Assembly: GCF_022376445.1 (NCBI RefSeq)
Contig: NW_025955011.1
Location: 62,001 to 126,000 of the forward strand
Direction: 5' to 3'
DNA length: 64,000 nucleotides
Source of the DNA: Fomitopsis serialis
Taxonomy: Eukaryota; Basidiomycota; Agaricomycetes; Polyporales; Fomitopsidaceae
In this document: positions 33,904 through 42,549 of the stretch, in pieces
Layout: the number at the start of each line of letters is the position of its first letter
Numbering within the stretch: the stretch's first letter is position 1
Made by a program: the position numbers and the translations under genes
Notes under the pieces: generated by a model
What the model was told of the DNA's origin: nothing
The model's input: only the letters and a program-made list of their open reading frames with translations
Databases searched by the model: none

Positions 33904-36900
33904 GCGTTGGGCTCGCCGTGTACGGTGAGTGAGGTGCTCGCCATACGAGACGAGGATGTCTTGACGATGGTGTCAGACGCGTCGGTCATGTTGGATCGTA
34001 CGCCAATCGCGTCGCTGGGCATTGCATTGGCGATGTACATGTCGGATATGCTCTTGGGTGCATCCGACAGGGCGCTATTGCTGCGTGATGTACCCACGAC
34101 GAGCGACGGGCTCGTCGTGTAGCACTTCGGCTGCGGGATAGGGAGAGCCGGTGGCGAAGGAGGTGCCAGCAGTGAACTGAGTACCCTCGACCAAGGTCCG
34201 GCCTTAGGGGTGGACGCAGACGCGCCGCTTGGTTGTACACCGGTTGCATCGCAGGGCGTGGTCTCCGATATGGAGGTTAGCGTACCGCGCACGCACAAGG
34301 TCGGGTCCTCGTACGTGCGGCGGGTACCCGACGCATAGCGACTCGATGCAGACACGTTGAGGTCGGACCTGCATGGACGTGTGTCTTTGCCATTGACACG
34401 GCCTGCCATGGACACCAAGTCCTTGCGGGTCCGTGTACCAGATGACAGGTCTGGTTGCAGAACCATCGACGGAGCTTCGTGCTCGCGCACGTCTTCGTCA
34501 TCGACACGGCCTGCAAGGGACGTAGAGTCCTTGCGGGTCCGTGTGCTAGATGACAAGCCCAGAGGCCGGGTCTTCACGCCTTCAGGCTCGCGCTGGTCTA
34601 TCTTGTCAGACCCGTCGTGAGCCTCGCGTGTTGCCGAAACCGATGTGGGCAGCGATGTCGATGAACTGGTGGACGTGCTTCTGAGCGCGTCGATCGCGTC
34701 GTCGTCGTGGGTGTGGGCCTCGCCGTGTACAGTGAGTGCGAGGCTCGTTGTACTCGACGATGGCACCTTGATGACGTAGGAGGACGCGACGGCCATGCTT
34801 GATCGCATGCTGTCTGCATCGTTGGACGGGGTATTGACCAAGCTAGCCTTGTGTCTTGACGAGCTAGGCGTGGCCGACGTGCTTCTGGGTACGTCGGCGA
34901 CGGCCTGGTCGCAAGGGTCAGCCTTGTCGGATACGTGGAGCGAGGCGGCTGCTGACGGAGTCAGTACATCCTTCAGGTTGGATGTACTGCCCTTCGTCGA
35001 GCACTTGTCCCGGTCAGTCTCGTCGAGTACGTTGGCTGACAAGCTCTGTGTGCTCGACAAACCTGTCTTGACGATGGAGGTGGACGCGCCGAGCGTGCTT
35101 GATTGCACTCCGGCTGCGTCGCCGGGCGTAGCAGTGACGATGGTCTTGCACCTTGACGGAGGAGACGTCGTCGACGTGCTTCGAGGTACGTCGACGGCGA
35201 CCTGGTCAAAGTTGCGAGTGTTCGTCTTGGCGGTGGAGACGGATGCGTCGGACATGCATGATCGCATGCCGACGGTCTCGCTCAGTGTAGCTTGAACCGA
35301 GCTTGACTTGCACCTTGACGAAGGAAACGTCGCCGACATGCTTCTGAGTACGTCGACGACGACCTGGTCGTGGTTGCAAGTCCCAGTCTTGGAGGTGGAG
35401 GTGGATGTGCCAAGCGTGCTCGATCGCACGCTGGTCGCATCGCTGGACGCAGCGAGCACCACAGGTACACTAGGTGTCGATAGGCTGACCGACATGCTTC
35501 TCTGCACGTCGGTCAGGATCCTTCGCATATGACCTGCGTGTCCTGTGTCTTGATGCTCGGACTCAGAACCGTGGACGGTCCCTTCCCCCTCCTCCAAAAT
35601 TGCAGAAGGAATTGGACTAATACAGTGTACGTCGAGCGAGCTGTTGCTCGACGTACCCAGTACGTGGGGTTTCGAATCCGCGGCGAGCACGTTTGGGCGT
35701 ATCTCGCGCGTGTTGCTGGGCTCGTCGACAGTGAGCACGTCAAGCCTCGAGCTCGGCGTGTTCTCTGTGCGAGGAGCAGGTGTTGTAATAGAATAAGGAG
35801 ACGTGTCGGTCGTGCTGTGTGGCACGCCGAACACGTCGTGCGTCATGACGCCGCTGGGCTCGGTAACCAGGCCGTTACAAGGACTTGCTACCCCAGGACT
35901 GTCGCCGATGCTTGTTGCCGCGAGCTCGATGCTCGTGGTACCATTCATCGGTGTGGGCAGCAGACGCGTATGCGTCGAGACGGGAGCCCGACGGTCACAG
36001 ACAGTGGTTACATCGAACCTCGAGCTCGTTGTACTCCCTGTATGACGTGCGGATGTTGCAATGAAAGGATGAGAGATAGAAGTAAAATACGCGTCTGTCA
36101 TGCTCGATTGCATGCCGAACACGTCGTGCGTCGTGACGGCGCTGGGCCCGTTAGTCAGGCCGTCGGACGGATACAGTGGCTCCGTGAGGTCATCAACACC
36201 GGGTGCAGCGAGCTCGATGCTCGTTGTACCATGCGTTGGTGTGGGCACTGGACGTGAAAATGTCGACATGGAAGCTTGAGGGGTCGCGGCGAGCAAGCTT
36301 GAGGGTGCGTCGCGCGCGTCCCAGGACTCGGTTGCGTGTACGTCGGGCGGAAGGCTCGACGTACGCATAGCGCGAAATGGTAGAGAAGAAGAAAAGGACG
36401 ACCCGGTAGAACTAGCGTGTTCTCCGGGCGCGTCGCTACGCCAAGTAGGGGCGTGCTGGATGGCGATGAGCGCGGACGGAAGTGCGTCGCTCGCATCCAG
36501 AAGGAAAGCATCGGGGGATACATCGAGCGACAGGCTCGACGTATCCGCCGCGTGCGGTGGTAAGGAAACAGAGGGAGACGGCCTGGCAGAGCTCGACGAC
36601 TCTCCAGACGCGCCGTCTCGCGAGGTATGAGCAGCAGGCACACTTGTAGTGCTACTGCACAGGCCCAGTACCCGGTCTTCAACGTCGGAGGGACACGCAA
36701 CGTACTCAATGTTCGTTGTGTTGTCTCCCAACGCGGGCACTGCGGCTGGTGACGTGCGTACCGGGTGCACCTTTGCAGGGTGTACCTCGGGGCCGTCGCT
36801 CGCGCATGAGAGGTCGGCGAGCGCGCCGGGTACATTTGCGAGTACGCCGGGCGCAGCGTCGTCCTCCTCGACAACCTGTACATCGAGTAGTAGGCTCGAT

Positions 36901-37910
36901 GTACACGCTGTGCAGCGGTTCGTAGAAGGACGGGGTACGTCAGACGTGCAGCAATGTACGTCCGACGGGCTACCCTGCAGAATGTCGGGTACGACGCTGG
37001 AGTCGTCCCAGGAGACGAATGTTCCGTCTTCGTGGCCAGCAGGGCGCACGACGGGCTTCTCGTGCGTCGATACGCCTGCTGGCGCGGGCAGTGGCGATGG
37101 AACGGGCACGTCGGACGCGCAGCTCTGTGCGTCTGCCGTGGTACCGTCCAAGGCGGTGGGTACGACGTATGAGTCGTCCCGGAAAGCAGAGGTGCCGTCT
37201 TGGTGACCAGCAGGACGCACGACGAGCTTCTCGTTCGTCGATACGCCTGCTGGCGCGGGCACTGGGAGCGGAGGCGGCGAGGCAGGGACGGCCAGCGAAG
37301 GCGTACCTGCGGTTTTCGAGCCGTCGTGCTCGTTTTCCATGCTCGTCCCGCGCCCTTCCCCCTCCTCTCTCTTCCTCCCCTTCTCCCCTTCCTCCTTCTG
37401 CGTCCCTTTCGCGGCGTTCTCGGTGGCCTGAGCGACCTTGTGGCTCGGCGCTGGACTTGCACGCGCGTTGTGCGAGTCCTGGGCCGCGCGGCTTTGTTGC
37501 ATGTCGCCTGGGTCGCAAAGATCCGGATAGAAGTCGCCAGGGTAGAGAGGAGAGGAGAGGGGATCGAACGGAGGTCTCGCGGATGAAGTTGGAGGCCCGG
37601 GAGAGGAAGGAGACGGCGGTCTTGCGTCGCCTGCAGGGTCTTCGCGCGCTGCTAACTGAACTGACGGGAGTTCAGCTAGCCAGTCGCGGATTCGCGCGTT
37701 CCTGCCCGTTGGGACAGAACACGCGTCTTGATGCGCGTTCTGGCGGTCGAGACGGGTGCCCGGAGGGAGGTCGTCGGCGAGGTGGTGGCGGTCGAGAGCA
37801 GAGCGTTGGGCGCTAGCTCTCTGAGCGCTCACCGCCGACACGGGCTCGTGACGCTCAACACTTCTCGTGTCGAGCGCGTCGCCGGCCGTGTCGAGCGCGT
37901 CGTTGCTCAC
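33696..37910 (-). CDS. 1404-residue repeat-rich element protein
   Basis: The longest open frame in the window, on the minus strand between the LTRs. It starts MSNDALDTAGDALDTRSVER. Two near-identical blocks, VVRPAGHQDGTSAFRDDS and VVRPAGHEDGTFVSWDDS, lie 60 or so residues apart, then Ser/Thr/Ala/Pro-rich sequence. A long C-terminal array has units of roughly 45-55 residues with a core like VDVPRSTSTTSPPSRCK and DASVSTAKTNTRN. Stop-free length of 4.2 kb in GC-rich repetitive DNA could be partly compositional; alternative frames here are also long (minus 36155-37462). No enzymatic motif was seen. It may be structural (Gag-like) or intrinsically disordered. Confidence 0.55.
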   Translation of the reverse strand: MSNDALDTAGDALDTRSVERHEPVSAVSAQRASAQRSALDRHHLADDLPPGTRLDRQNAHQDACSVPTGRNARIRDWLAELPSVQLAAREDPAGDARPPSPSSPGPPTSSARPPFDPLSSPLYPGDFYPDLCDPGDMQQSRAAQDSHNARASPAPSHKVAQATENAAKGTQKEEGEKGRKREEGEGRGTSMENEHDGSKTAGTPSLAVPASPPPLPVPAPAGVSTNEKLVVRPAGHQDGTSAFRDDSYVVPTALDGTTADAQSCASDVPVPSPLPAPAGVSTHEKPVVRPAGHEDGTFVSWDDSSVVPDILQGSPSDVHCCTSDVPRPSTNRCTACTSSLLLDVQVVEEDDAAPGVLANVPGALADLSCASDGPEVHPAKVHPVRTSPAAVPALGDNTTNIEYVACPSDVEDRVLGLCSSTTSVPAAHTSRDGASGESSSSARPSPSVSLPPHAADTSSLSLDVSPDAFLLDASDALPSALIAIQHAPTWRSDAPGEHASSTGSSFSSSLPFRAMRTSSLPPDVHATESWDARDAPSSLLAATPQASMSTFSRPVPTPTHGTTSIELAAPGVDDLTEPLYPSDGLTNGPSAVTTHDVFGMQSSMTDAYFTSISHPFIATSARHTGSTTSSRFDVTTVCDRRAPVSTHTRLLPTPMNGTTSIELAATSIGDSPGVASPCNGLVTEPSGVMTHDVFGVPHSTTDTSPYSITTPAPRTENTPSSRLDVLTVDEPSNTREIRPNVLAADSKPHVLGTSSNSSLDVHCISPIPSAILEEGEGTVHGSESEHQDTGHAGHMRRILTDVQRSMSVSLSTPSVPVVLAASSDATSVRSSTLGTSTSTSKTGTCNHDQVVVDVLRSMSATFPSSRCKSSSVQATLSETVGMRSCMSDASVSTAKTNTRNFDQVAVDVPRSTSTTSPPSRCKTIVTATPGDAAGVQSSTLGASTSIVKTGLSSTQSLSANVLDETDRDKCSTKGSTSNLKDVLTPSAAASLHVSDKADPCDQAVADVPRSTSATPSSSRHKASLVNTPSNDADSMRSSMAVASSYVIKVPSSSTTSLALTVHGEAHTHDDDAIDALRSTSTSSSTSLPTSVSATREAHDGSDKIDQREPEGVKTRPLGLSSSTRTRKDSTSLAGRVDDEDVREHEAPSMVLQPDLSSGTRTRKDLVSMAGRVNGKDTRPCRSDLNVSASSRYASGTRRTYEDPTLCVRGTLTSISETTPCDATGVQPSGASASTPKAGPWSRVLSSLLAPPSPPALPIPQPKCYTTSPSLVVGTSRSNSALSDAPKSISDMYIANAMPSDAIGVRSNMTDASDTIVKTSSSRMASTSLTVHGEPNACDVVAIDVPLSTSIDSSALTSATGSTPREADSPTLSSRHHRIRRARCSTYPARSTPVTRLQSTRSEAC

Positions 37911-38031
37911 GTCGAGCGCGTTGCTCGACTCGAATATAATATTTTTATGTCGCGGCTCATTTCTGAGCGCGCGACGCGTGAACTTGCGAGTTCCGTCCCG
38001 TTCTCGCTGGGCACACCGTTGAGTTGTGTAC

Positions 38032-38652
38032 CTATCCCTTCTCGGGCGCGGATACGGGTCGGCTCGGCCTCTCGCTCGTTGAACTCGGGCTCAGGCTCGG
38101 CGACGGCGGCGCCGTCGAGCCTAGCGCGTGCACCACTCTTGACAGTGGTGCCGAGCTCGTCGGCTGGGCTGGAGCAGGCGGAGACGGGATCTCCGGGCGG
38201 CTCTGAGCAAGCTCGACTTCGGGCTTGAGCTGCTCAGAGCGCGGTGCGCATTCGACCTTGCGGTCGGATGCTACCTGCTCCGTGAGTGCTCCGGCTGAGT
38301 TCTCTGGGTCGGAGGACTCAGTCCGGGCGGTCTTCGAGCGGGAAGACCTGCTACGGCTGCTGGCCTCGGTCAACGCGTTGTCGACCGATTCCAGCAAGTC
38401 CGTTTGGAGTTGCTGTGACTCCTCGAGAGCGGAGTTGATCCGCTGTTGGCTCGCGGCTGCCTCTACGAGGGCAGCCTCCATTCGCTGTTGACTTGCGATG
38501 GATTCCGCGAGCACTTCGTTCAGCCGCTCTTGACTCGCGGCGAGCTTAGCTCGGATTTCCGCGCGCAACGCCTTCAGCCTGCTGCGGGTTCCACTTCGGG
38601 ACCCGCGGCTGCTGCGCGTGGGCTCGGAAGTGTTGGTTGTCGACTCGGCCAT
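38032..38652 (-). CDS. Coiled-coil protein, first ORF of the LTR element
   Basis: 206 residues, starting MAESTTNTSEPTRSSRGSR about 145 bp inside the 5' LTR. The centre is a regular amphipathic helix (RAEIRAKLAASQERLNEVL, then repeated ASQQRM/ASQQRI and ALEESQQLQTDLLESVDNAL), which predicts a coiled coil. The ends are Ser/Arg- and Pro-rich. Position and shape suit a Gag-like assembly protein, but no capsid or zinc-knuckle motif (CCHC) is present, so the role is inference. Confidence 0.6.
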   Translation of the reverse strand: MAESTTNTSEPTRSSRGSRSGTRSRLKALRAEIRAKLAASQERLNEVLAESIASQQRMEAALVEAAASQQRINSALEESQQLQTDLLESVDNALTEASSRSRSSRSKTARTESSDPENSAGALTEQVASDRKVECAPRSEQLKPEVELAQSRPEIPSPPAPAQPTSSAPLSRVVHALGSTAPPSPSLSPSSTSERPSRPVSAPEKG

Positions 38653-38795
38653 ATTCTTGAGATATTGCGAGGTCGACTAGAGTGTTCCAAAAAAGCATAG
38701 GTTCGAGTTCAAGTTCGAGAGTTGTAGAGTTTGTTGCCAGTAGTAGTTCCCCAGAATAGAAGTCTGTTCGAGAGAAGCAGAGGACTGCAAAAAAG

Positions 38796-39018
38796 TGTAA
38801 CACTCAAATCACGCCCGCAGATGCAGTGTATCCAATCTCTATTCAGGAGAGTATCGTATACGCATAGGGCATCTTTAGGCAGTAATAGTGAGGTAGTTAA
38901 GGCTAAGGTAAGTGCGCTGGCGCGCCATACGAGACGAGAGAGCAAACATAGCCAAACATACATGATAAGATATACTATAACGGGTAGGTCTTGATGACAC
39001 CCGAATAGACCCGTTACA
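38796..39018 (-). repeat. LTR (5' LTR of the minus-strand element)
   Basis: About 223 bp, TGTAAC...GTTACA, almost identical to 30877-31101. The flanking sequence on its right (from 39019) is coding sequence of a DDE transposase. It does not match the 5 bp left of the other LTR (GGCAG versus GTCTA). Confidence 0.9.
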
Positions 39019-39019
39019 G

Positions 39020-41207
39020 TCTACGAACACGCACCCTCATGACAACTCCGAGTCCACGGGCTCAGACGCCACAGGCGAGCAATCAACTTCGCAGCCAGTG
39101 TGGCCGGCCTCAGGCTCCACCATTGATTCTGAAGACGAGACTTCGGTGAGCATACATGCACTTTTGTATCTGTGAGCTAGATTCTAACATTGCCCTGCTA
39201 GTTTGCGAGTGTAGTCGAAGACTCACCAGCCATGACCCAAATCTGTGACGACGAGCCGAGTGACTCCGAACAAGACCGCCTCGGGCCTGAGATCGCTGTG
39301 GTGGAGGCTCGCCGCAAAGTCGATGAACTGCTTCGCGACTTACGCCAAGCTCGCAGCATGTCTGGCGGCTCGGAGGAACCCGAGACCGCAATTGATGATG
39401 CGTTGAATGTCCTGTCATACCGGGATTTCCCAGCTCTCAAAGCAGCACAGACTCGACTCACCTTAAAGTCGAAAGACAAGAAACTTGATGTTGTCTTCCG
39501 CAGCCGCATCACGGCAATGGTTGGCACTCTCAACCTCTATCTTGACCCGGCTCTCACCTACACATGGCGGGAGTCATCAGTTCTCGCAGCAAAAGCCGCT
39601 GGACGCAGCTCCGAATACGCACGAACAATTCGACGGTGGCTCCATCAGTATCTGAACTCCAACAAGCTCCCGCTGCACCGATACTGTCGCCCACACCGTT
39701 CAATCCTTGACGACGAGGACCTCTCCGCAGCAATACAAGCTCACCTCATGTCCATCGCGAAAACCGGTTACATCCGCGCAAAAGATATCGTTGACTTTGT
39801 ATCAACTCCGGACATGCGCGACAAGCTCGGTGGCAAGTTAACGATCTCCGAGCGGACGGCACGTCGGTGGCTGCACAAGCTCGACTGGCGCTACAAAAGG
39901 CTCGCGAATGGCATGTACATTGACGGCCATGAACGCAGCGATGTTGTCGAGTACCGCAGCAAGTTTGTTGAGCGCTGGAAGGAGTATGAAAAGCGGATGG
40001 TGACTTACGACAATGATGGCAACATCTGCCACATCCCGAAAGGCTTCCCAATACCTGGTGGTCGCCCATTCCGGCTCATAGCGGCGACCCAGGATGAATC
40101 AACATTCTATGCCCATGACCGCCGAAAGACGAAATGGACCCACAGCTCCGAACGTCCAAAGCCGGTCCGCAAAGGCGAGGGTTCGTCGTTAATGGTGTCC
40201 GATTTTTTGACAGTAGAATGGGGTCGACTCACACATGGAGATGAGTAAGTCTGCCACAAACAAATTTTCATGCGATTGAATGCGCAACTGATTGGGCATG
40301 TTGCATGTAGAGAGGCACGAGTATTCTTTGAAGCGGGGAAAAACCGTGATGGCTACTTCGCGACCGAGGAGTTACTTGCACAGGTCGATAATGCAATCGA
40401 TGTCTTTGAGGAGAAGACAAACGGGTTTGCTACGGGACTCTTCCTCTTCGATAATGCTCCCAGTCACCAGAAGCGAGCGCCGGACGCCCTGTCCGCACGC
40501 TACATGCCGAAGAACCCATCGCAGACGTGGGTACCGAAGGGCGGCACCCGCATGCGTCATGGTCAGCTTCCCAGTGGCGAACCGCAAGATTTCTACTTTC
40601 CGGATGATGACCCTCAGCACCCCGGATGGTTCAAGGGCATGGAGGTCATCATCCGGGAGCGTGGATTATGGCCAGACAGCGGGTTGAAAGCCCAGTGCGT
40701 CGGATTCAAGTGCGAATCTGGCAGGACAGATTGCTGCTGCCGCCGTCTTCTATTCACACAGCCAGACTTTGTGAGCCAGAAGTCTCAGCTGGAAGAGCTG
40801 ATTGAATGTCGCGGTCATATCTGTGACTTCTATCCCAAATTTCATCCAGAATTGAACTTTATCGAGCAGTATTGGGGTGCATCAAAGTACCTTTACCGTT
40901 TATCCCCGGTGACATCTGACATGCAGCAGATGAGGGAGAATGTCAAGGCATGCCTTGATGCTGTTCCGTGGACTCGCATTGTAAGGTAAGTGATCTAGTC
41001 TATCCCTGCCATCCTTTGTTTGTGTTGATTTCGGACATCCGTAGATATGCAAATCGCTCTGCGCGCTTCATCTCTGCATATCAGCAAGGTCTCGATGGCA
41101 CGGAGGCCTACTGGGCTAACCGAAAATACCACGGACATCGCACACTACCATCGAGTTTCGTCGCACAGATCAGGGATGACTGTAAAGAACTAAATAGGCA
41201 TTCGTAA
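39020..41207 (+). CDS. DDE transposase (Tc1/IS630-like), start lost to the LTR element
   Basis: Reading opens directly at the LTR edge with STNTHPHDNSESTGSDATGE, an acidic N-terminal region, so the first exon or start is missing. An intron lies about 39,147-39,200. The helix-turn-helix part is LTYTWRESSVLAAKAAG, YARTIRRWLHQYLN and ISERTARRWLHKLDWRYKR. The DDE catalytic core has QDESTFY (first Asp), LFDNAPSHQ (second Asp) and HPELNFIEQYW (Glu). Introns are at 40,245-40,310 and 40,987-41,042. The last exon (RYANRSARFISAYQQGLDG) ends at 41207. Apart from the lost start it looks uninterrupted. A pyrimidine microsatellite (CTC)n follows at about 41,209-41,230. Terminal inverted repeats were not found by eye. 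Confidence 0.85.
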
Positions 41208-41310
41208 CACCCTCCTCCTCCTCCTCCTCTCGTCTGCTATCGGGCGCTTATGTTACATCGGTTCTGAGGCTGGGATTTGGCCGTGTAAATTGATTATGTA
41301 ATTGATTACG

Positions 41311-42298
41311 TAAGGGGGGTGGTACCTGGCGTCCTCTACCTTATGCTGCGATGCGCACGGACCACGCAGCGAGCAGCGGAGGGGCGGCGCGCACCGAGGC
41401 CTGTTCGCGCCGAAGGAAGGTGGGGGCTGCCCGGGCCCTTGCTGGCTAGCCCGAAGCCGAAGTTGGCCTTCGATCTCGCGCCAGAATCCTTCCACACCTG
41501 CGCTGCCAAGCCCGGCACGCTGAACGGTTAGCTGAGGTCCCTCGCGTTCGCATCCTTGGAAATGGGCGGGTCGAGCTTGCTGAGCGAGGGGCAGTGTCGC
41601 CCTTGGGAGACGTCGCACGCGTTGTCCTCCGAAGGTGCACCGGGCGAAAGAGGCGCGGGTGCGGCGCTTCGCATGTACCGCATGATGCAGTGGATGGGCG
41701 AGCGCATGCCGGGTGTTTCCCGAAGGGCAGCGAGGGGCGCGACAGGGCAGCGGGCGGCAAGCGCCTGGACTGCCAGGCTTGCGCATTCGCAGCCGCGCCC
41801 GCAGCAAGTCGAAGCTGCTGGCACTTCAAATGAGTGGGCGGCAGCTGGCTTGATAACCCGGCGAGCTTACCTTCTTGATGCGGCAGCACTGGAGGTGCGC
41901 GCGCTGCAGCACGAAGGCCGCGGCGAGGTGGTGGCAGCCTTGCCTTGCTGGCACACCCAGCCAATGGCGAACAGGGCGAGGGCAGAGCAGCCAGGGGTGC
42001 AGCATTCGTCCCGAAAGGGTCAGAATGAAGACCACGCTGGCTGGTTACCGCGACACGCTGCTCTGCGGCGGGTGACCTGCGAGGGAGAGGCTGCGAGGGA
42101 GAGAAGAGGCCGGCCGCGCGTCGCGCGCAAGGGCCACCTGCGTTCCCACGGTTTGGGCGCCTCGAACTCCCGGTGCAGCTGCTGCGCGCCCGGGCCCTCA
42201 AAGAAATAACTGCAGCATTCCCAGCAGCTCTGAGTGGTGCCTGTGCTCATTCGTGCTCATTTGCACTACCCATTGAGCCTTTTCTGCGCTGGGTGATC
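41311..42298 (-). repeat. GC-rich dispersed repeat, copy 1, between 11-bp direct repeats
   Basis: The stretch 41,341-42,159 is homologous, in reverse orientation, to 52,714-53,587. The best-conserved part (41,800-42,159) is nearly identical. The segment is bounded by direct repeats AATTGATTACG at 41,300-41,310 and 42,299-42,309, resembling a target-site duplication. Open frames run on both strands (for example minus 41446-42201) but are broken relative to copy 2. No known domain was recognised. A short CAAGAAGGTAAGCT motif suggests an exon/intron border of a captured gene. Composition is clearly GC-richer than its surroundings. Confidence 0.65.
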
Positions 42299-42549
42299 AA
42301 TTGATTACGGGCAGGATTGTGATTCGTCAAAACATTGCTTATTTCTGTGTGCTTGTAGTGAGTCACGAAGTAACTGAAGGCTGGTGTCGGGCGCATCGGA
42401 GGCTCATTGCACACCCACCGTAGTACCATTCACATACCTCGACTCGGACATATCCAGTTGCAAGACCATTGTATTTCCTTGTATGCGATGTCTTTGGTGT
42501 TAGAGGCAGGGCTGATCTCTAAACAGAAAAAGCAGATCTGCGAAGTGCT

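Larger units (their letters stand above)
30877..39018 (-). mobile_element. LTR retroelement without recognisable pol, 8.1 kb
   Basis: Two direct repeats of about 223 bp begin TGTAAC and end GTTACA. They enclose 7.7 kb whose long open frames are all on the minus strand. On that strand a purine tract (GTGGGGGAGAG) sits directly before the 3' LTR (30877-31101), as expected of an LTR-element polypurine tract. No clear tRNA primer site beginning TGG follows the 5' LTR (38796-39018). The frames encode, in transcription order, a coiled-coil protein, a 1404-residue repeat-rich protein and a protein with an acidic tail. I found no reverse transcriptase (YxDD), RNase H, protease or integrase signature, so it is probably non-autonomous. 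The LTRs differ only by a 2-bp indel and two substitutions over about 220 bp, so the copy is young. Confidence 0.85.

Noticed and set aside
36155..37462. Minus-strand frame of 435 residues within the LTR element
   Set aside because: Arg-rich alternative frame of the 1404-residue ORF, kept open by repeat composition.
37019..37816. Plus-strand frame of 265 residues in the LTR element
   Set aside because: Antisense to the main ORF; Arg-rich; element polarity from LTR and purine tract is minus.
41446..42201. Protein coded by the GC-rich repeat, shared with copy 2
   Set aside because: Similarity is at DNA level in all frames and frames differ between copies downstream of the identical block, so coding is not supported.
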